Source of the DNA: Candidimonas nitroreducens
GTDB lineage: Bacteria; Pseudomonadota; Gammaproteobacteria; Burkholderiales; Burkholderiaceae_B
DNA: 35,220 nucleotides
Reading direction: 5' to 3'
Assembly: GCF_002209565.1 (NCBI RefSeq)
Contig: NZ_NJIH01000022.1
Location: forward strand, 1-35,220
Both the position numbers and the translations under genes were made by a program. Below the pieces are notes generated by a model. The model saw nothing but the letters and a program-made list of their open reading frames with translations. It did not search any database and was not told the DNA's origin. Position 1 is the stretch's first letter. Each line of letters begins with the position of its first letter. Below are positions 17,282 through 25,258 of the stretch, piece by piece.

Positions 17282-17971
17282 ATGCGCATTCTAATCGCGG
17301 AAGACGATAGTATTCTTGCCGATGGACTTTCCCGTTCCCTGCGCGGCGACGGTTACGTGGTAGACGTGGTGCACGACGGCTCGGCCGCCGATTCCGCCCT
17401 GCAGCTGCAATCCTTCGACCTGCTCATTCTCGATCTCGGCCTGCCCCTGATGCCCGGCCTGGGCGTGCTGCGCCTGCTGCGCCAGCGCAACAGCCCGATA
17501 CCGGTGCTGATCCTGACCGCCGCCGACACCGTCGAGCAGCGCGTGCAGGGCCTGGATCTGGGCGCCGACGACTACATGGCCAAGCCCTTCGCCCTAAGCG
17601 AACTCGAGGCCCGGGTGCGCGCCCTGACCCGCCGCAGCGCCGGCACCAGCACCACCGTGCTGCAGCACAAGAACCTCAGCTTCGATCTCAATGGCCGCAT
17701 CGCGCGCATCCACGGCCAGCCGCTGGAACTCTCGGCGCGCGAAACCACCCTGCTCGAAATCTTCCTGTCGCGCTGCGGCCGCATGATCAGCAAGAACCAG
17801 TTCGTCGACCTGCTCTGCGAATGGGGCGAGGAAGTCACCACCAACGCCATCGAAGTCTATATCCACCGCCTGCGCAAGAAGCTCGAACCCAGCGGCGCAC
17901 GCATCGTCACCGTGCGCGGGCTGGGCTATTGCCTCGAACCCGAAACGCGGGGCAATACGCTGGCCGCCTAG
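17282..17971 (+). CDS. OmpR/PhoB-family response regulator (TctD-like)
   Basis: A 229-aa two-component regulator. The receiver domain has acidic residues in IAEDD, the phospho-acceptor Asp51 (LLILDLGLP) and Lys101 (DDYMAKPF). The C-terminal winged helix (GQPLELSARETTLLEIFLSR, then TNAIEVYIHRLRKKLEPSG, TVRGLGYCLE) binds DNA. It is followed after 6 bp by its sensor kinase and then by an MHS transporter. The set resembles TctD/TctE tricarboxylate-uptake regulation, so control of the transporter is likely. AAGG about 7 nt before the ATG is the probable ribosome site. Confidence 0.93.
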   Translation: MRILIAEDDSILADGLSRSLRGDGYVVDVVHDGSAADSALQLQSFDLLILDLGLPLMPGLGVLRLLRQRNSPIPVLILTAADTVEQRVQGLDLGADDYMAKPFALSELEARVRALTRRSAGTSTTVLQHKNLSFDLNGRIARIHGQPLELSARETTLLEIFLSRCGRMISKNQFVDLLCEWGEEVTTNAIEVYIHRLRKKLEPSGARIVTVRGLGYCLEPETRGNTLAA

Positions 17972-17977
17972 GGCCTG

Positions 17978-19459
17978 TTGACGCCCGCGCCGGCCCCAAC
18001 CGCCTTGTTTCCCTTCCGTTCCGCGCAACGCCGGAAAAAAGCCAACCGAACCTTGCTGAGCAAGATTCTGGTGTGGATGTTCGGGCCCTTGTTCCTGCTG
18101 TGGACCATCGGCATCGTCATCACCTATTTCATTGCCCAGAACATCGCCAACGCGCCCTACGACCGCACCCTGGCCGACCATCTGCGCCTGCTGCGCCACG
18201 AGGCCGAGCAGCAGCACATCGCGCAAGGGGTGCAGCTGCCGCCCTCGGCCCGCACCATCCTGGCCGGCGACCAGGAATACCCTACGCACTGGAGCATCCA
18301 GGACGCCAACGGCACGTGGCTGGCCGGCAGCCGCGACATCCCGCTACCGCCGGACTGGTCCTACGACACCGACCACGTGCACTTCCGCAACGCTCATGCC
18401 GGCGGGCGCAGCGTGCGCATCGCCTATTTGTGGGGCGGCAAAGACCTTTCCGGCCAGGCGTTCCTGGCCGTGGTCAGCGAAACCAACGAGCTGCGCGCCA
18501 CGCTGCAGCAGGAAATACTGACCGGCATGCTGACGCCGCAATTGATCGTGCTGCCGCTGGCGGCGCTACTGGCCGGGCTGGGCATGACGCACGGGCTGGA
18601 GCCGCTGTCCATCATGCAGGAACGCCTGCGCGAGCGCACGCCCAACGACCTGTCGCCCATCAACGACGACTTGGCGCCGGCCGAGATCATGCCGCTGATC
18701 GCCGCCATGAACGAGCTGCTGGCGCGCCTGGCGGCCAGTACCGAGACGCAGCGGCGCTTCGTTTCCAACGCGGCGCACCAGCTGAAAACACCGCTGGCGG
18801 GCATCCGCACGCAGGCCGAGCTGGCGCTGCGCGCACCCGGCCCGGAAGGCCTGGACGCCAGTCTGCACCAGTTGATCAGGGGTTCCGAGCGCGCCACGCG
18901 CCTGGTCAATCAGTTGCTGGCGCTGGCCCGCGCCGAACAGCCCGAACGGGCCGGCGCCGGCAGCGTCGAGCTGAACGAGCTGGCGCGCAGCCAGACCCTG
19001 GAATGGGTGCCGGCGGCCATGCGCAAGGGCCTGGACCTGGGTTTCGACCCGGCCCCCGAGCCGGTCGCCGTGCACGGCAATGCGCTGATGCTGGCCGAAC
19101 TGCTGGGCAACCTGATCGACAACGCGCTCTTGTACACGCCGGCGCCCGGCCAGGTTAGCGTGCGCGTCGGCTGCGTAGACGCTGCGCCTTACATCGAGGT
19201 CGAGGACTCGGGCCCCGGCATCAGCAAGGAAAACCGCGAGCGCGTCTTCGACCGCTTCTTCCGCGTGCTGGGCAGCGATGCCGACGGCAGCGGCCTGGGC
19301 CTGTCCATCGTCAAGGAAATCGCCGACCAGCACGGCGCGCGCATCGAATTCCTGGCGCCGCAACGGGGCGCAGCGCAGCCCGGCACGCGGCTGCGCGTGC
19401 TGTTCCCCAATGCTGAAGAGGACGAAGCGTATGACGACGAGGCAGGCGCCGCGGCATGA
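17978..19459 (+). CDS. Sensor histidine kinase (TctE-like)
   Basis: A 493-aa inner-membrane kinase. The first membrane span is about residues 30-52 (ILVWMFGPLFLLWTIGIVIT). A periplasmic domain of the 2CSK_N type follows, then a second span (LIVLPLAALLAGLGM) and a HAMP-like linker. HisKA has His267 in SNAAHQLKTPLAG. The ATPase domain has LLGNLIDNALLYTP, EDSGPGIS and GSGLGLSIVKEI. The start is taken as TTG at 17978, because the first in-frame ATG lies inside the first membrane span. It is 6 bp from the regulator stop and so cotranscribed. The ligand is unknown; organic acids are a guess from family and neighbour. Confidence 0.92.
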   Translation: MTPAPAPTALFPFRSAQRRKKANRTLLSKILVWMFGPLFLLWTIGIVITYFIAQNIANAPYDRTLADHLRLLRHEAEQQHIAQGVQLPPSARTILAGDQEYPTHWSIQDANGTWLAGSRDIPLPPDWSYDTDHVHFRNAHAGGRSVRIAYLWGGKDLSGQAFLAVVSETNELRATLQQEILTGMLTPQLIVLPLAALLAGLGMTHGLEPLSIMQERLRERTPNDLSPINDDLAPAEIMPLIAAMNELLARLAASTETQRRFVSNAAHQLKTPLAGIRTQAELALRAPGPEGLDASLHQLIRGSERATRLVNQLLALARAEQPERAGAGSVELNELARSQTLEWVPAAMRKGLDLGFDPAPEPVAVHGNALMLAELLGNLIDNALLYTPAPGQVSVRVGCVDAAPYIEVEDSGPGISKENRERVFDRFFRVLGSDADGSGLGLSIVKEIADQHGARIEFLAPQRGAAQPGTRLRVLFPNAEEDEAYDDEAGAAA

Positions 19460-19598
19460 GATCGCAGATAGGCGCCGGCGGCCATGCACAGGCGAGCCCA
19501 CACGGGCTGCCGGGTCCGGCGGGCTTCGGCGCGGACCCGCAAAAAAAGGCGGCATGATGCCGCGCCGCAGCCCGGCACGACACGGGCACTGCGCCGCC

Positions 19599-19620
19599 GT
19601 GGCGTCAGCGTGGCGTCAGC
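19599..19620 (+). promoter_or_regulatory. 11-bp direct repeat upstream of the MHS transporter, likely response-regulator box
   Basis: GTGGCGTCAGC occurs twice back to back (19599-19609 and 19610-19620). Seven conserved bases separated by four, repeating every 11 bp, is the standard layout of OmpR/PhoB-family boxes. It lies 113-134 bp before the transporter start and downstream of the kinase gene, so the adjacent regulator is the natural candidate to bind. Binding is inference. Confidence 0.5.
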
Positions 19621-19732
19621 AAGATTGCCTAACTTTCTGGCTGCGGCCGTGCGCATGCGGACGGCGCAATGACTCGACACCGGCTCGACAACACGCCAAC
19701 CCCATCCAGGACATCCGTCGGACGACAGCACC

Positions 19733-21424
19733 ATGAACCGGGCCGGCCTCGCCATCCCCAAGTCTGCCAGCGATCACCACACCGCCGCGCACCGGCCCAT
19801 GACGCCGGGCGAGCGCCGCGTGGTCTTCGCCTCGTCGCTGGGTACGGTGTTCGAATGGTACGACTTCTACCTGTACGGCTCGCAGGCGGCCATCATCGCC
19901 TCGCATTTCTTTTCGGGCGTCGATCCCACCGCCGGCTTCATTTTCGCGCTGCTGGCCTTTGCCGCAGGCTTCGCGGTACGGCCTTTCGGCGCCCTGATGT
20001 TCGGCCGCCTGGGCGATATGGTGGGCCGCAAGTACACCTTCCTGGTCACCATCCTGATCATGGGCATGTCCACCTTCATGGTGGGCGTGCTGCCCTCTTA
20101 CAGCTCGATCGGCATCGCCGCGCCCATCATCCTGATCGCACTGCGCATGCTGCAGGGCCTGGCGCTGGGCGGCGAATACGGCGGCGCGGCCACCTACGTG
20201 GCCGAGCATTCCCCGCCGCACCGCCGCGGCTTCTACACCGGCTGGATCCAGACCACCGCCACCATGGGCCTGTTCCTGTCGCTGCTGCTGGTGCTGGGCA
20301 TGCGCAGCGTGCTGGGCGAAGAAAACTACCTGGACTGGGGCTGGCGCGCACCGTTCCTGCTTTCCGCGGTGCTGCTGGGCATTTCGGTGTGGATCCGCAT
20401 GCGCCTGAACGAGTCGCCCGCCTTCAAGAAGATGAAAGCCGCCGGCCGCGGCTCGAAGGCGCCGATACGCGATTCCTTCGGACGCTGGAACAACCTGAAG
20501 ATCGTGCTGCTGGCCTTGTTCGGCCTGACCATGGGCGAGGCGGTGGTGTGGTACACGGGCCAGTTCTACGCCCTGTTCTTCCTGACCAAGATCCTGGGCG
20601 TCGAGGCCAACACGGCCAACATCATGATCGCCCTGGCCCTGCTGCTGGGCACGCCCTTCTTCGTGATCTTTGGCTCGCTGTCGGATCGCATCGGCCGCAA
20701 GCCCATCATCATGGCCGGCTGCCTGATCGCGGCGCTGGCCTACTTCCCGGTGTTCAAGGGCCTGACGCACTTTGCCAACCCGGCGCTGGAAAGGGCGCAT
20801 CAGGAATCGCCCGTCACCATCATCGCCGACCCGGCGGCCTGCTCGTTCCAGTTCAACCCGGTGGGCATATTGTCCTTCACCAGTTCCTGCGACATCCTGA
20901 AGTCGTTCATGGCCGGCCATTCGGTCAACTACACCAACCAGGCCGCGCCCGCGGGCTCGGTGGCGCGGGCGCGCATCGGCAGCGAGGTGTTCGATTCCTT
21001 CGAGGGCAAGGGCCTGAGCCGCGCCGAGTTCGCGCAGCGCATGGCGGGGCTGCAGAAGACCATGACGGCGGCCATCCGCAACCACGGCTACCCCGCCAAG
21101 GCCGACCCCACGCAGATGAACTACATCATGATCGTGCTGCTGCTGACGCTGCTGGTGGTACTGGTGACCATGGTGTACGGGCCCATCGCCGCCATGCTGG
21201 TGGAAATGTTCCCCACGCGCATCCGCTACACCTCGATGAGCCTGCCCTACCACATCGGCAACGGCTGGTTCGGCGGCTTCGTGCCGCCGGCGGCTTTCGC
21301 CATCGCCGCGGCCACCGGCAATATCTACGATGGGTTGTGGTATCCCGTGCTGATCGCGCTGCTGGCCGTGGTGGTGGGCAGCCTGTTCGTGCGGGAAACC
21401 CGCGGCACCGACATTAATGCCTGA
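19733..21424 (+). CDS. MFS transporter, metabolite:H+ symporter (MHS) family
   Basis: A 563-aa inner-membrane secondary transporter. The MHS signature is clear: SSLGTVFEWYDFYLYGSQAA in the first span, RPFGALMFGRLGDMVGRKYT in loop 2-3, RMLQGLALGGEYGGAATYVAE, and the second-half repeat GSLSDRIGRKPIIMAG. The family takes up citrate, shikimate, ketoglutarate or related solutes. Between the membrane spans after about residue 345 and the last spans (from about 463) there is a soluble insert of over 100 residues with two cysteines (PAACSF; TSSCDI). Family members are usually near 430-450 aa. The ATG at 19733 is used; an alternative is Met23 at 19799. It is likely controlled by the upstream two-component pair. 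Confidence 0.92.
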   Translation: MNRAGLAIPKSASDHHTAAHRPMTPGERRVVFASSLGTVFEWYDFYLYGSQAAIIASHFFSGVDPTAGFIFALLAFAAGFAVRPFGALMFGRLGDMVGRKYTFLVTILIMGMSTFMVGVLPSYSSIGIAAPIILIALRMLQGLALGGEYGGAATYVAEHSPPHRRGFYTGWIQTTATMGLFLSLLLVLGMRSVLGEENYLDWGWRAPFLLSAVLLGISVWIRMRLNESPAFKKMKAAGRGSKAPIRDSFGRWNNLKIVLLALFGLTMGEAVVWYTGQFYALFFLTKILGVEANTANIMIALALLLGTPFFVIFGSLSDRIGRKPIIMAGCLIAALAYFPVFKGLTHFANPALERAHQESPVTIIADPAACSFQFNPVGILSFTSSCDILKSFMAGHSVNYTNQAAPAGSVARARIGSEVFDSFEGKGLSRAEFAQRMAGLQKTMTAAIRNHGYPAKADPTQMNYIMIVLLLTLLVVLVTMVYGPIAAMLVEMFPTRIRYTSMSLPYHIGNGWFGGFVPPAAFAIAAATGNIYDGLWYPVLIALLAVVVGSLFVRETRGTDINA

Positions 21425-21577
21425 ATATAGTGCTTATAAGCGAGTACGTATAAGTACTTGGTGCCACAGGGTTTCGGGTTCAGGCGAACGTCAGAGTACA
21501 TGTCTAGAATTCATGGCATAGAAAGCGCTTGCGACTCCGAACTATTGAACTACTGATCCCCCTGTTTCATTAGTTGC

Positions 21578-21690
21578 GCAAGCTGTCTTCTATCACTGAT
21601 GTTGCGTTCCCCGCGAGCCTTTTTATGGCGCAACATTGTGTGCTCCCGTATCGGCCCGGTGCCTCACGGCAATCCGGGCCGTTTTTTTGT
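21578..21690 (+). ncRNA. Candidate small RNA with two hairpins
   Basis: Two stems lie in tandem: ATGTTGCG/CGCAACAT (21599-21606 with 21629-21636), then the terminator stem CGGCCCGG/CCGGGCCG (21652-21659 with 21674-21681) followed by seven T. A TTGAAC near 21545 and a weak CATTAG near 21568 could serve as promoter, giving a transcript of roughly 110 nt. No start codon and ribosome site are seen in it. The terminator could instead end the transporter transcript. I do not recognise an RNA family. Confidence 0.35.
21652..21688 (+). terminator. Strong intrinsic terminator
   Basis: A GC-rich 8-bp stem (21652-21659 with 21674-21681, 14-nt loop) runs directly into TTTTTTTG and another T run. It is directed on the plus strand only; the minus side has no T tract. 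Confidence 0.88.
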
Positions 21691-22114
21691 TTTTTTGCCG
21701 TAAAACTTCCATACAAAATAAATTCTGCGGCCGGAGCAGGATGCACGCAAGGCAAGATGGCTACACTGAGACAGGCCTCGCGCCGGCGCCCCGGCTCTAT
21801 CCCGAAACCGTTCCAGCCCTGCGTGCCGGCCAGCTACACCGCGATAGTCGCGGCGTCCGGGCGTCCTAGCCAGTTCCCCGCGCAAGGCAGCGCCGACGTC
21901 GAAGACTTGGCACGAACCAAGAGGCCGTGGCTGTTGCCCGCTCCGGGCCGGGCGGGCCCAGCCTGGCCCGTGCGCTGGCCGCCAGCCCAAATGGCACTAC
22001 AATCGGCGCTCCTTTTTCTGCAACGCCCGCGGCCACGGCGCGATGCCGCCGCGACGGCATGCGCCGGCGCAAGGCGCCGCAATCAGCGCCCGCCGCCCTT
22101 CCGATATACGAGTC

Positions 22115-23017
22115 ATGTGGTTCAAAAATCTCAAAGTATTCCGTCTTTCCCCCTCCTGGTCGTGCACGCCCGAAGCGCTTGAAGCCTCTCTGGAAAAGCT
22201 TGCCTTCCAGCCCGGTAATGCCCAGGAAATGCAAAGCCTGGGCTGGATCGCGCCGCGCGAGGGCGCGGGCCTGGTGCACGCCGTCAACGGCCAGTACCTG
22301 CTGAGCCTGCGCGCCGAGAAGAAGCTGCTGCCGTCCACGGTGGTCAACCAGGTGGCGCGCGCCCGCGCGCAAGAGATCGAAGAACAGCAGGGCTACAAGC
22401 CGGGCCGCCGGCAGATGAAAGAGATCAAGGAACAGGTGGTGGACGAGCTGACGCCGCGCGCCTTCAGCATCTACCGCGACACGCGGGTCTGGATCGACAC
22501 GCGCAACCACTGGCTGGTGGTCGACGCGGCGGCCGCGGCCAAGTGCGACGAGGTCATGGGCCTGCTGGCCAAGGCCCTCGATCCCTTCCCGGTGGCACTG
22601 CTGCACGTCGAACAGTCGCCGGCCTCGGCCATGACCGAATGGCTCATTAGCGACGAAGCGCCGGCCGGGTTCAGCATTGACCAGGACACGGAACTGCGCT
22701 CGACCAGCGAGAGCCGCGCCGCGGTGCGCTACGTGCGCCAGAGCATGGACATCGACGAGGTGCAGAAGCACGTGCGCGCGGGCAAGCAGTGCACGCGCCT
22801 GGCCCTGACCTGGGCCGACCGGGTTTCCTTCGTACTGACCGACGGCCTGGACATCAAGCGCGTCACCCCGCTGGACGTGCTGCGCGAGAACCAGGAAAGC
22901 GCCGGCCGCAACGAAGACGAACAGTTCGATTCCGACATGGCGCTGATGACCGGCGAACTGGCGCGCATGCTGGACGCCCTGGTGGAAGCGCTGGGCGGCG
23001 AGAAAAAAGCGGTTTGA
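22115..23017 (+). CDS. rdgC: Recombination-associated protein RdgC
   Basis: A 300-aa RdgC, full length (family about 300). It starts [11 protein letters not shown], the typical N-terminus, and contains [47 protein letters not shown] and [19 protein letters not shown]. RdgC forms a ring dimer that binds double-stranded DNA without sequence preference and counteracts RecA loading. The ATG at 22115 is chosen for that N-terminus; the upstream open frame from 22043 is not conserved-looking. It stands alone on the plus strand and is followed by a perfect palindrome at 23019-23040. Confidence 0.96.
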   Translation: MWFKNLKVFRLSPSWSCTPEALEASLEKLAFQPGNAQEMQSLGWIAPREGAGLVHAVNGQYLLSLRAEKKLLPSTVVNQVARARAQEIEEQQGYKPGRRQMKEIKEQVVDELTPRAFSIYRDTRVWIDTRNHWLVVDAAAAAKCDEVMGLLAKALDPFPVALLHVEQSPASAMTEWLISDEAPAGFSIDQDTELRSTSESRAAVRYVRQSMDIDEVQKHVRAGKQCTRLALTWADRVSFVLTDGLDIKRVTPLDVLRENQESAGRNEDEQFDSDMALMTGELARMLDALVEALGGEKKAV

Positions 23018-23018
23018 A

Positions 23019-23040
23019 GCGGGCGGCCGCGGCCGCCCGC
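23019..23040. repeat. 22-bp perfect GC palindrome directly after rdgC
   Basis: GCGGGCGGCCG followed by its exact complement CGGCCGCCCGC starts 1 bp after the rdgC stop. It could form a strong hairpin but has no T tract on either side, so it is at best a Rho-assisted or processing hairpin. From 23041 to 23268 I see nothing else. Confidence 0.7.
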
Positions 23041-23268
23041 CAGCTGCCATACGGGTTTGCGATCAAAACGGCAGCCGTGTTGAGAGGACAAGGTGCGAAG
23101 CCGGAGACCGATACAACTACGGCATTTTTGGTTCAGGCCTTTACACCTTTCCAGGCATTGCTTCAGACAAGTACCGGTACCGCGGAAAGTCCGTAAGCAT
23201 TCGAGCCGAAATTGCTCTAGCACGGCAAGGCGAAGCTACGCCCTTATCTTTATGCTCGCGAAACCGTA

Positions 23269-24561
23269 TCAATCCAGCCCGTGGAAGGGGCTGTCGTCTG
23301 GGCCGACGTGCGACGGCGGGTTCCAGGTGACATCGCGCAGCGAATGCTGCACCAGGCCTTCCACGCCCAGCAGCACGGCGAAGATCGCCATGCGCACCGG
23401 TATGCCGTTGTCGGTCTGGCGGAAGATTGCCAGCCGCGGGTCGTGGTTCAGATCCACGCTCAGGTCGTTGGCGCCCTCGCGGCTGTCGCGCGGCAGCGGG
23501 TGCATGACGATGACATCAGGCCCGCAGCACTTGTCGATGATGGCCTTGTTGACCTGGAAGTCCGGCGTGTAGCCTTCCAGTTCTTCGGCGGCGAAGCGCT
23601 CTTTCTGCACCCGGGTGGCGTAGATGACGTCGGCGCCCGGCAGGCCTTGTTCCAGCGAGTTGGTCTGCTCGATGACGTGGCCGTGGCGGCCCGCCTGCTG
23701 CAGGATGTATTCCGGCATTTCCAGGCCGCGCGGCGAAATCAGCGTGAACTTCAGGCCGCGGTACAGCGCCAGCAGCTTGATCAGCGAATGCACCGTGCGG
23801 CCGTACTTCAGGTCGCCCACCAGCGCGATGTGGGCGCCGTCCAGCAGCTTGCCCAGGCGCGAGAACTCGGTAAGTATGGTGTACAGGTCGAGCAGCGCCT
23901 GGCTGGGGTGCTCGCCCGGCCCGTCGCCGCCATTGACCACCGGCAGATTGGTGGCGCGCGCGAACTCGGCCACCGAACCCTTCTCGGGGTGGCGGATCAC
24001 CATGGCGTCCACATAGCCGCTCATGACGCGGCTGGTGTCATAGATGGATTCGCCTTTGGCCATGGACGAAAACGTGAAGCCGGTAGTGTCGCAAACCGAA
24101 CCGCCCAGGCGGCAGAACGCCGCGCCGAAACTGACCCGGGTACGGGTGCTGGCCTCGAAGAACAAATTGCCCAGCACGGCGCCTTCGAGCACCCGCGAGA
24201 CCTTGTGGCGCCGGGCGATGGGCTGCATCTGGTCGGCGATGCGGAACAGCTCTTCCACCGATTCGCGGGAAAACTGGTCGACCGACAAGAGCTGGTGCTT
24301 GCCTTCGTAAGAAATTCTGTCGCGCAGCGGGCCAGACTGTGCGCTTTGCGCATATTTTTGCAGCAGTGTGTCGTTTTCGACGATTTCCGTCACGAAGCGC
24401 GTGACCACTTCGGGCATGGCGCGGAATTCCTGCGACCCCTCCGGCAGCAGCCAGGTATCCAGGGCGCGGCGCTTGACGCCGATACGGCCGGCGAAAATAT
24501 CGCGGGTAAGATTCAGGCGACGCATGGCGTCGCGTAAAAAGACCTGCTGCGAAACGGACAT
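23269..24561 (-). CDS. pyrB: Aspartate carbamoyltransferase with N-terminal helix-turn-helix domain
   Basis: Condenses carbamoyl phosphate and aspartate in pyrimidine synthesis. Of 430 aa, residues ~80-430 are the catalytic chain. The carbamoyl-phosphate loop is FFEASTRTRVSF (Ser138-Arg142), with Lys169 in SSMAKGES, His218 in GEHPSQALLDLYTI, the aspartate-side loop YATRVQKERF and the VMHPLPRD motif. A single catalytic chain is usually near 310 aa; the extra ~75 N-terminal residues form an XRE-like helix-turn-helix (MRRLNLTRDIFAGRIGV, then KRRALDTWLLPEGS). The ATG at 24561 has GGAG 7 nt upstream. A perfect inverted repeat at 24584-24604 lies 22 bp before the start. Catalytic identity is secure. 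DNA binding by the extension is inferred from its pattern. Confidence 0.93.
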   Translation of the reverse strand: MSVSQQVFLRDAMRRLNLTRDIFAGRIGVKRRALDTWLLPEGSQEFRAMPEVVTRFVTEIVENDTLLQKYAQSAQSGPLRDRISYEGKHQLLSVDQFSRESVEELFRIADQMQPIARRHKVSRVLEGAVLGNLFFEASTRTRVSFGAAFCRLGGSVCDTTGFTFSSMAKGESIYDTSRVMSGYVDAMVIRHPEKGSVAEFARATNLPVVNGGDGPGEHPSQALLDLYTILTEFSRLGKLLDGAHIALVGDLKYGRTVHSLIKLLALYRGLKFTLISPRGLEMPEYILQQAGRHGHVIEQTNSLEQGLPGADVIYATRVQKERFAAEELEGYTPDFQVNKAIIDKCCGPDVIVMHPLPRDSREGANDLSVDLNHDPRLAIFRQTDNGIPVRMAIFAVLLGVEGLVQHSLRDVTWNPPSHVGPDDSPFHGLD

Positions 24562-24583
24562 AGGGTGGCTCCGGCTAGGGTTG

Positions 24584-24604
24584 AATATACGCAATGCGTA
24601 TATT
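24584..24604. promoter_or_regulatory. Perfect inverted repeat upstream of pyrB, probable operator
   Basis: AATATACGC and GCGTATATT form 9-bp arms around a 3-bp centre AAT. The site is AT-rich in a GC-rich neighbourhood and overlaps -10-like hexamers (TAATAT, TATATT) on the minus strand. It sits 22 bp upstream of the pyrB ATG, where a repressor would act. The helix-turn-helix on the PyrB protein itself is the obvious candidate ligand. Confidence 0.65.
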
Positions 24605-24673
24605 ATTCCTGGAAGCCGCTATTTGCCAGCCCGATCGAAGCAAGTGCCCAAAAAACCACAGCGCCCAAAGTGT

Positions 24674-25210
24674 TCAGGCAGGCGATACGTGGGCCAGGGC
24701 CGGCCGCTGCTCGGGCACGTCGAATTGCGGCGCACCCGACTGGTTTTGCGGCGAAGTATCGCCGTCGTCGCCATCGGAGGACTGCGAATAGCCCGAATCG
24801 GAAGCTTGCGCGGCCAGGCTGGACACCCCCAGGGTGAACCAGCAGCCGACCATGAACACCACGAGGCTCAGGGCGTAGGCGCCGATCGCACAAGACAGCG
24901 GGATCCAGTGGGTGCGGCGCGTACGGCCCGAAACGAGCTGATTGAACAGGCTGGCCTGCACCAGATAAGACCAGAACAGGGCCAGCCCGCACAACGCCAG
25001 GCCAACGGTGAAGGCCACCAGCGGTAGCCGCAGTTCGGCAGCCGTAAGATCGGTCTGGATCAGGCCCAGCGAGCAGAAAATAATCAGCAGCACGCCCAGG
25101 CCATTGAGCCAGGCCACGAACTTGAAGCCCAGGGCCAGCAGGCCGCCCATGGCCTGGTAGGCCGAAGTCTGCCAGGCTCGGCCTGACCCCTGATTCATAT
25201 CGTCGGCCAT
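24674..25210 (-). CDS. Hypothetical membrane protein, three predicted spans
   Basis: A 178-aa protein of unknown function. Hydrophobic spans are at about 31-51, 62-84 and 103-128. A basic loop (SGRTRRTHW) lies between the second and third spans. An acidic, Ser/Gln-rich hydrophilic tail follows from about 136 (contains SDGDDGD). I recognise no family. It is 48 bp downstream of the lipoprotein gene on the same strand, so cotranscription and a shared envelope role are plausible. The ATG at 25210 is the first in frame. Confidence 0.75.
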   Translation of the reverse strand: MADDMNQGSGRAWQTSAYQAMGGLLALGFKFVAWLNGLGVLLIIFCSLGLIQTDLTAAELRLPLVAFTVGLALCGLALFWSYLVQASLFNQLVSGRTRRTHWIPLSCAIGAYALSLVVFMVGCWFTLGVSSLAAQASDSGYSQSSDGDDGDTSPQNQSGAPQFDVPEQRPALAHVSPA

Positions 25211-25258
25211 GGCGTCGGTTCCTGCTGGGTTGCGTGTTGGGCTGTTGTTCGGCCAGAA

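Larger units (their letters stand above)
21425..22114. other. Intergenic region between the MHS transporter and rdgC
   Basis: This 690-bp gap has no convincing gene. Just after the transporter stop are a 10-bp palindrome GCTTATAAGC (21432-21441) and an AGTAC/GTACT inverted repeat (21443-21458). A candidate small RNA with a terminator follows (21578-21690). From 21690 to 22114 I see only a possible -10 (TACAAT at 21996-22001 region) for rdgC without a clear -35. Open frames here on both strands are shadows with no family resemblance. Confidence 0.5.

Noticed and set aside
17250-17293. Short upstream frame (ATG at 17258 region) before the response regulator
   Set aside because: AAGGAG directly abuts this ATG with no spacing, so translation is unlikely.
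23019-23040. Intrinsic terminator of rdgC
   Set aside because: The palindrome is strong, but no T tract follows on either strand.
24562-24594. Start of pyrB at the upstream ATG at 24594
   Set aside because: That ATG lies inside the inverted repeat and has no ribosome site; 24561 has GGAG at proper spacing.
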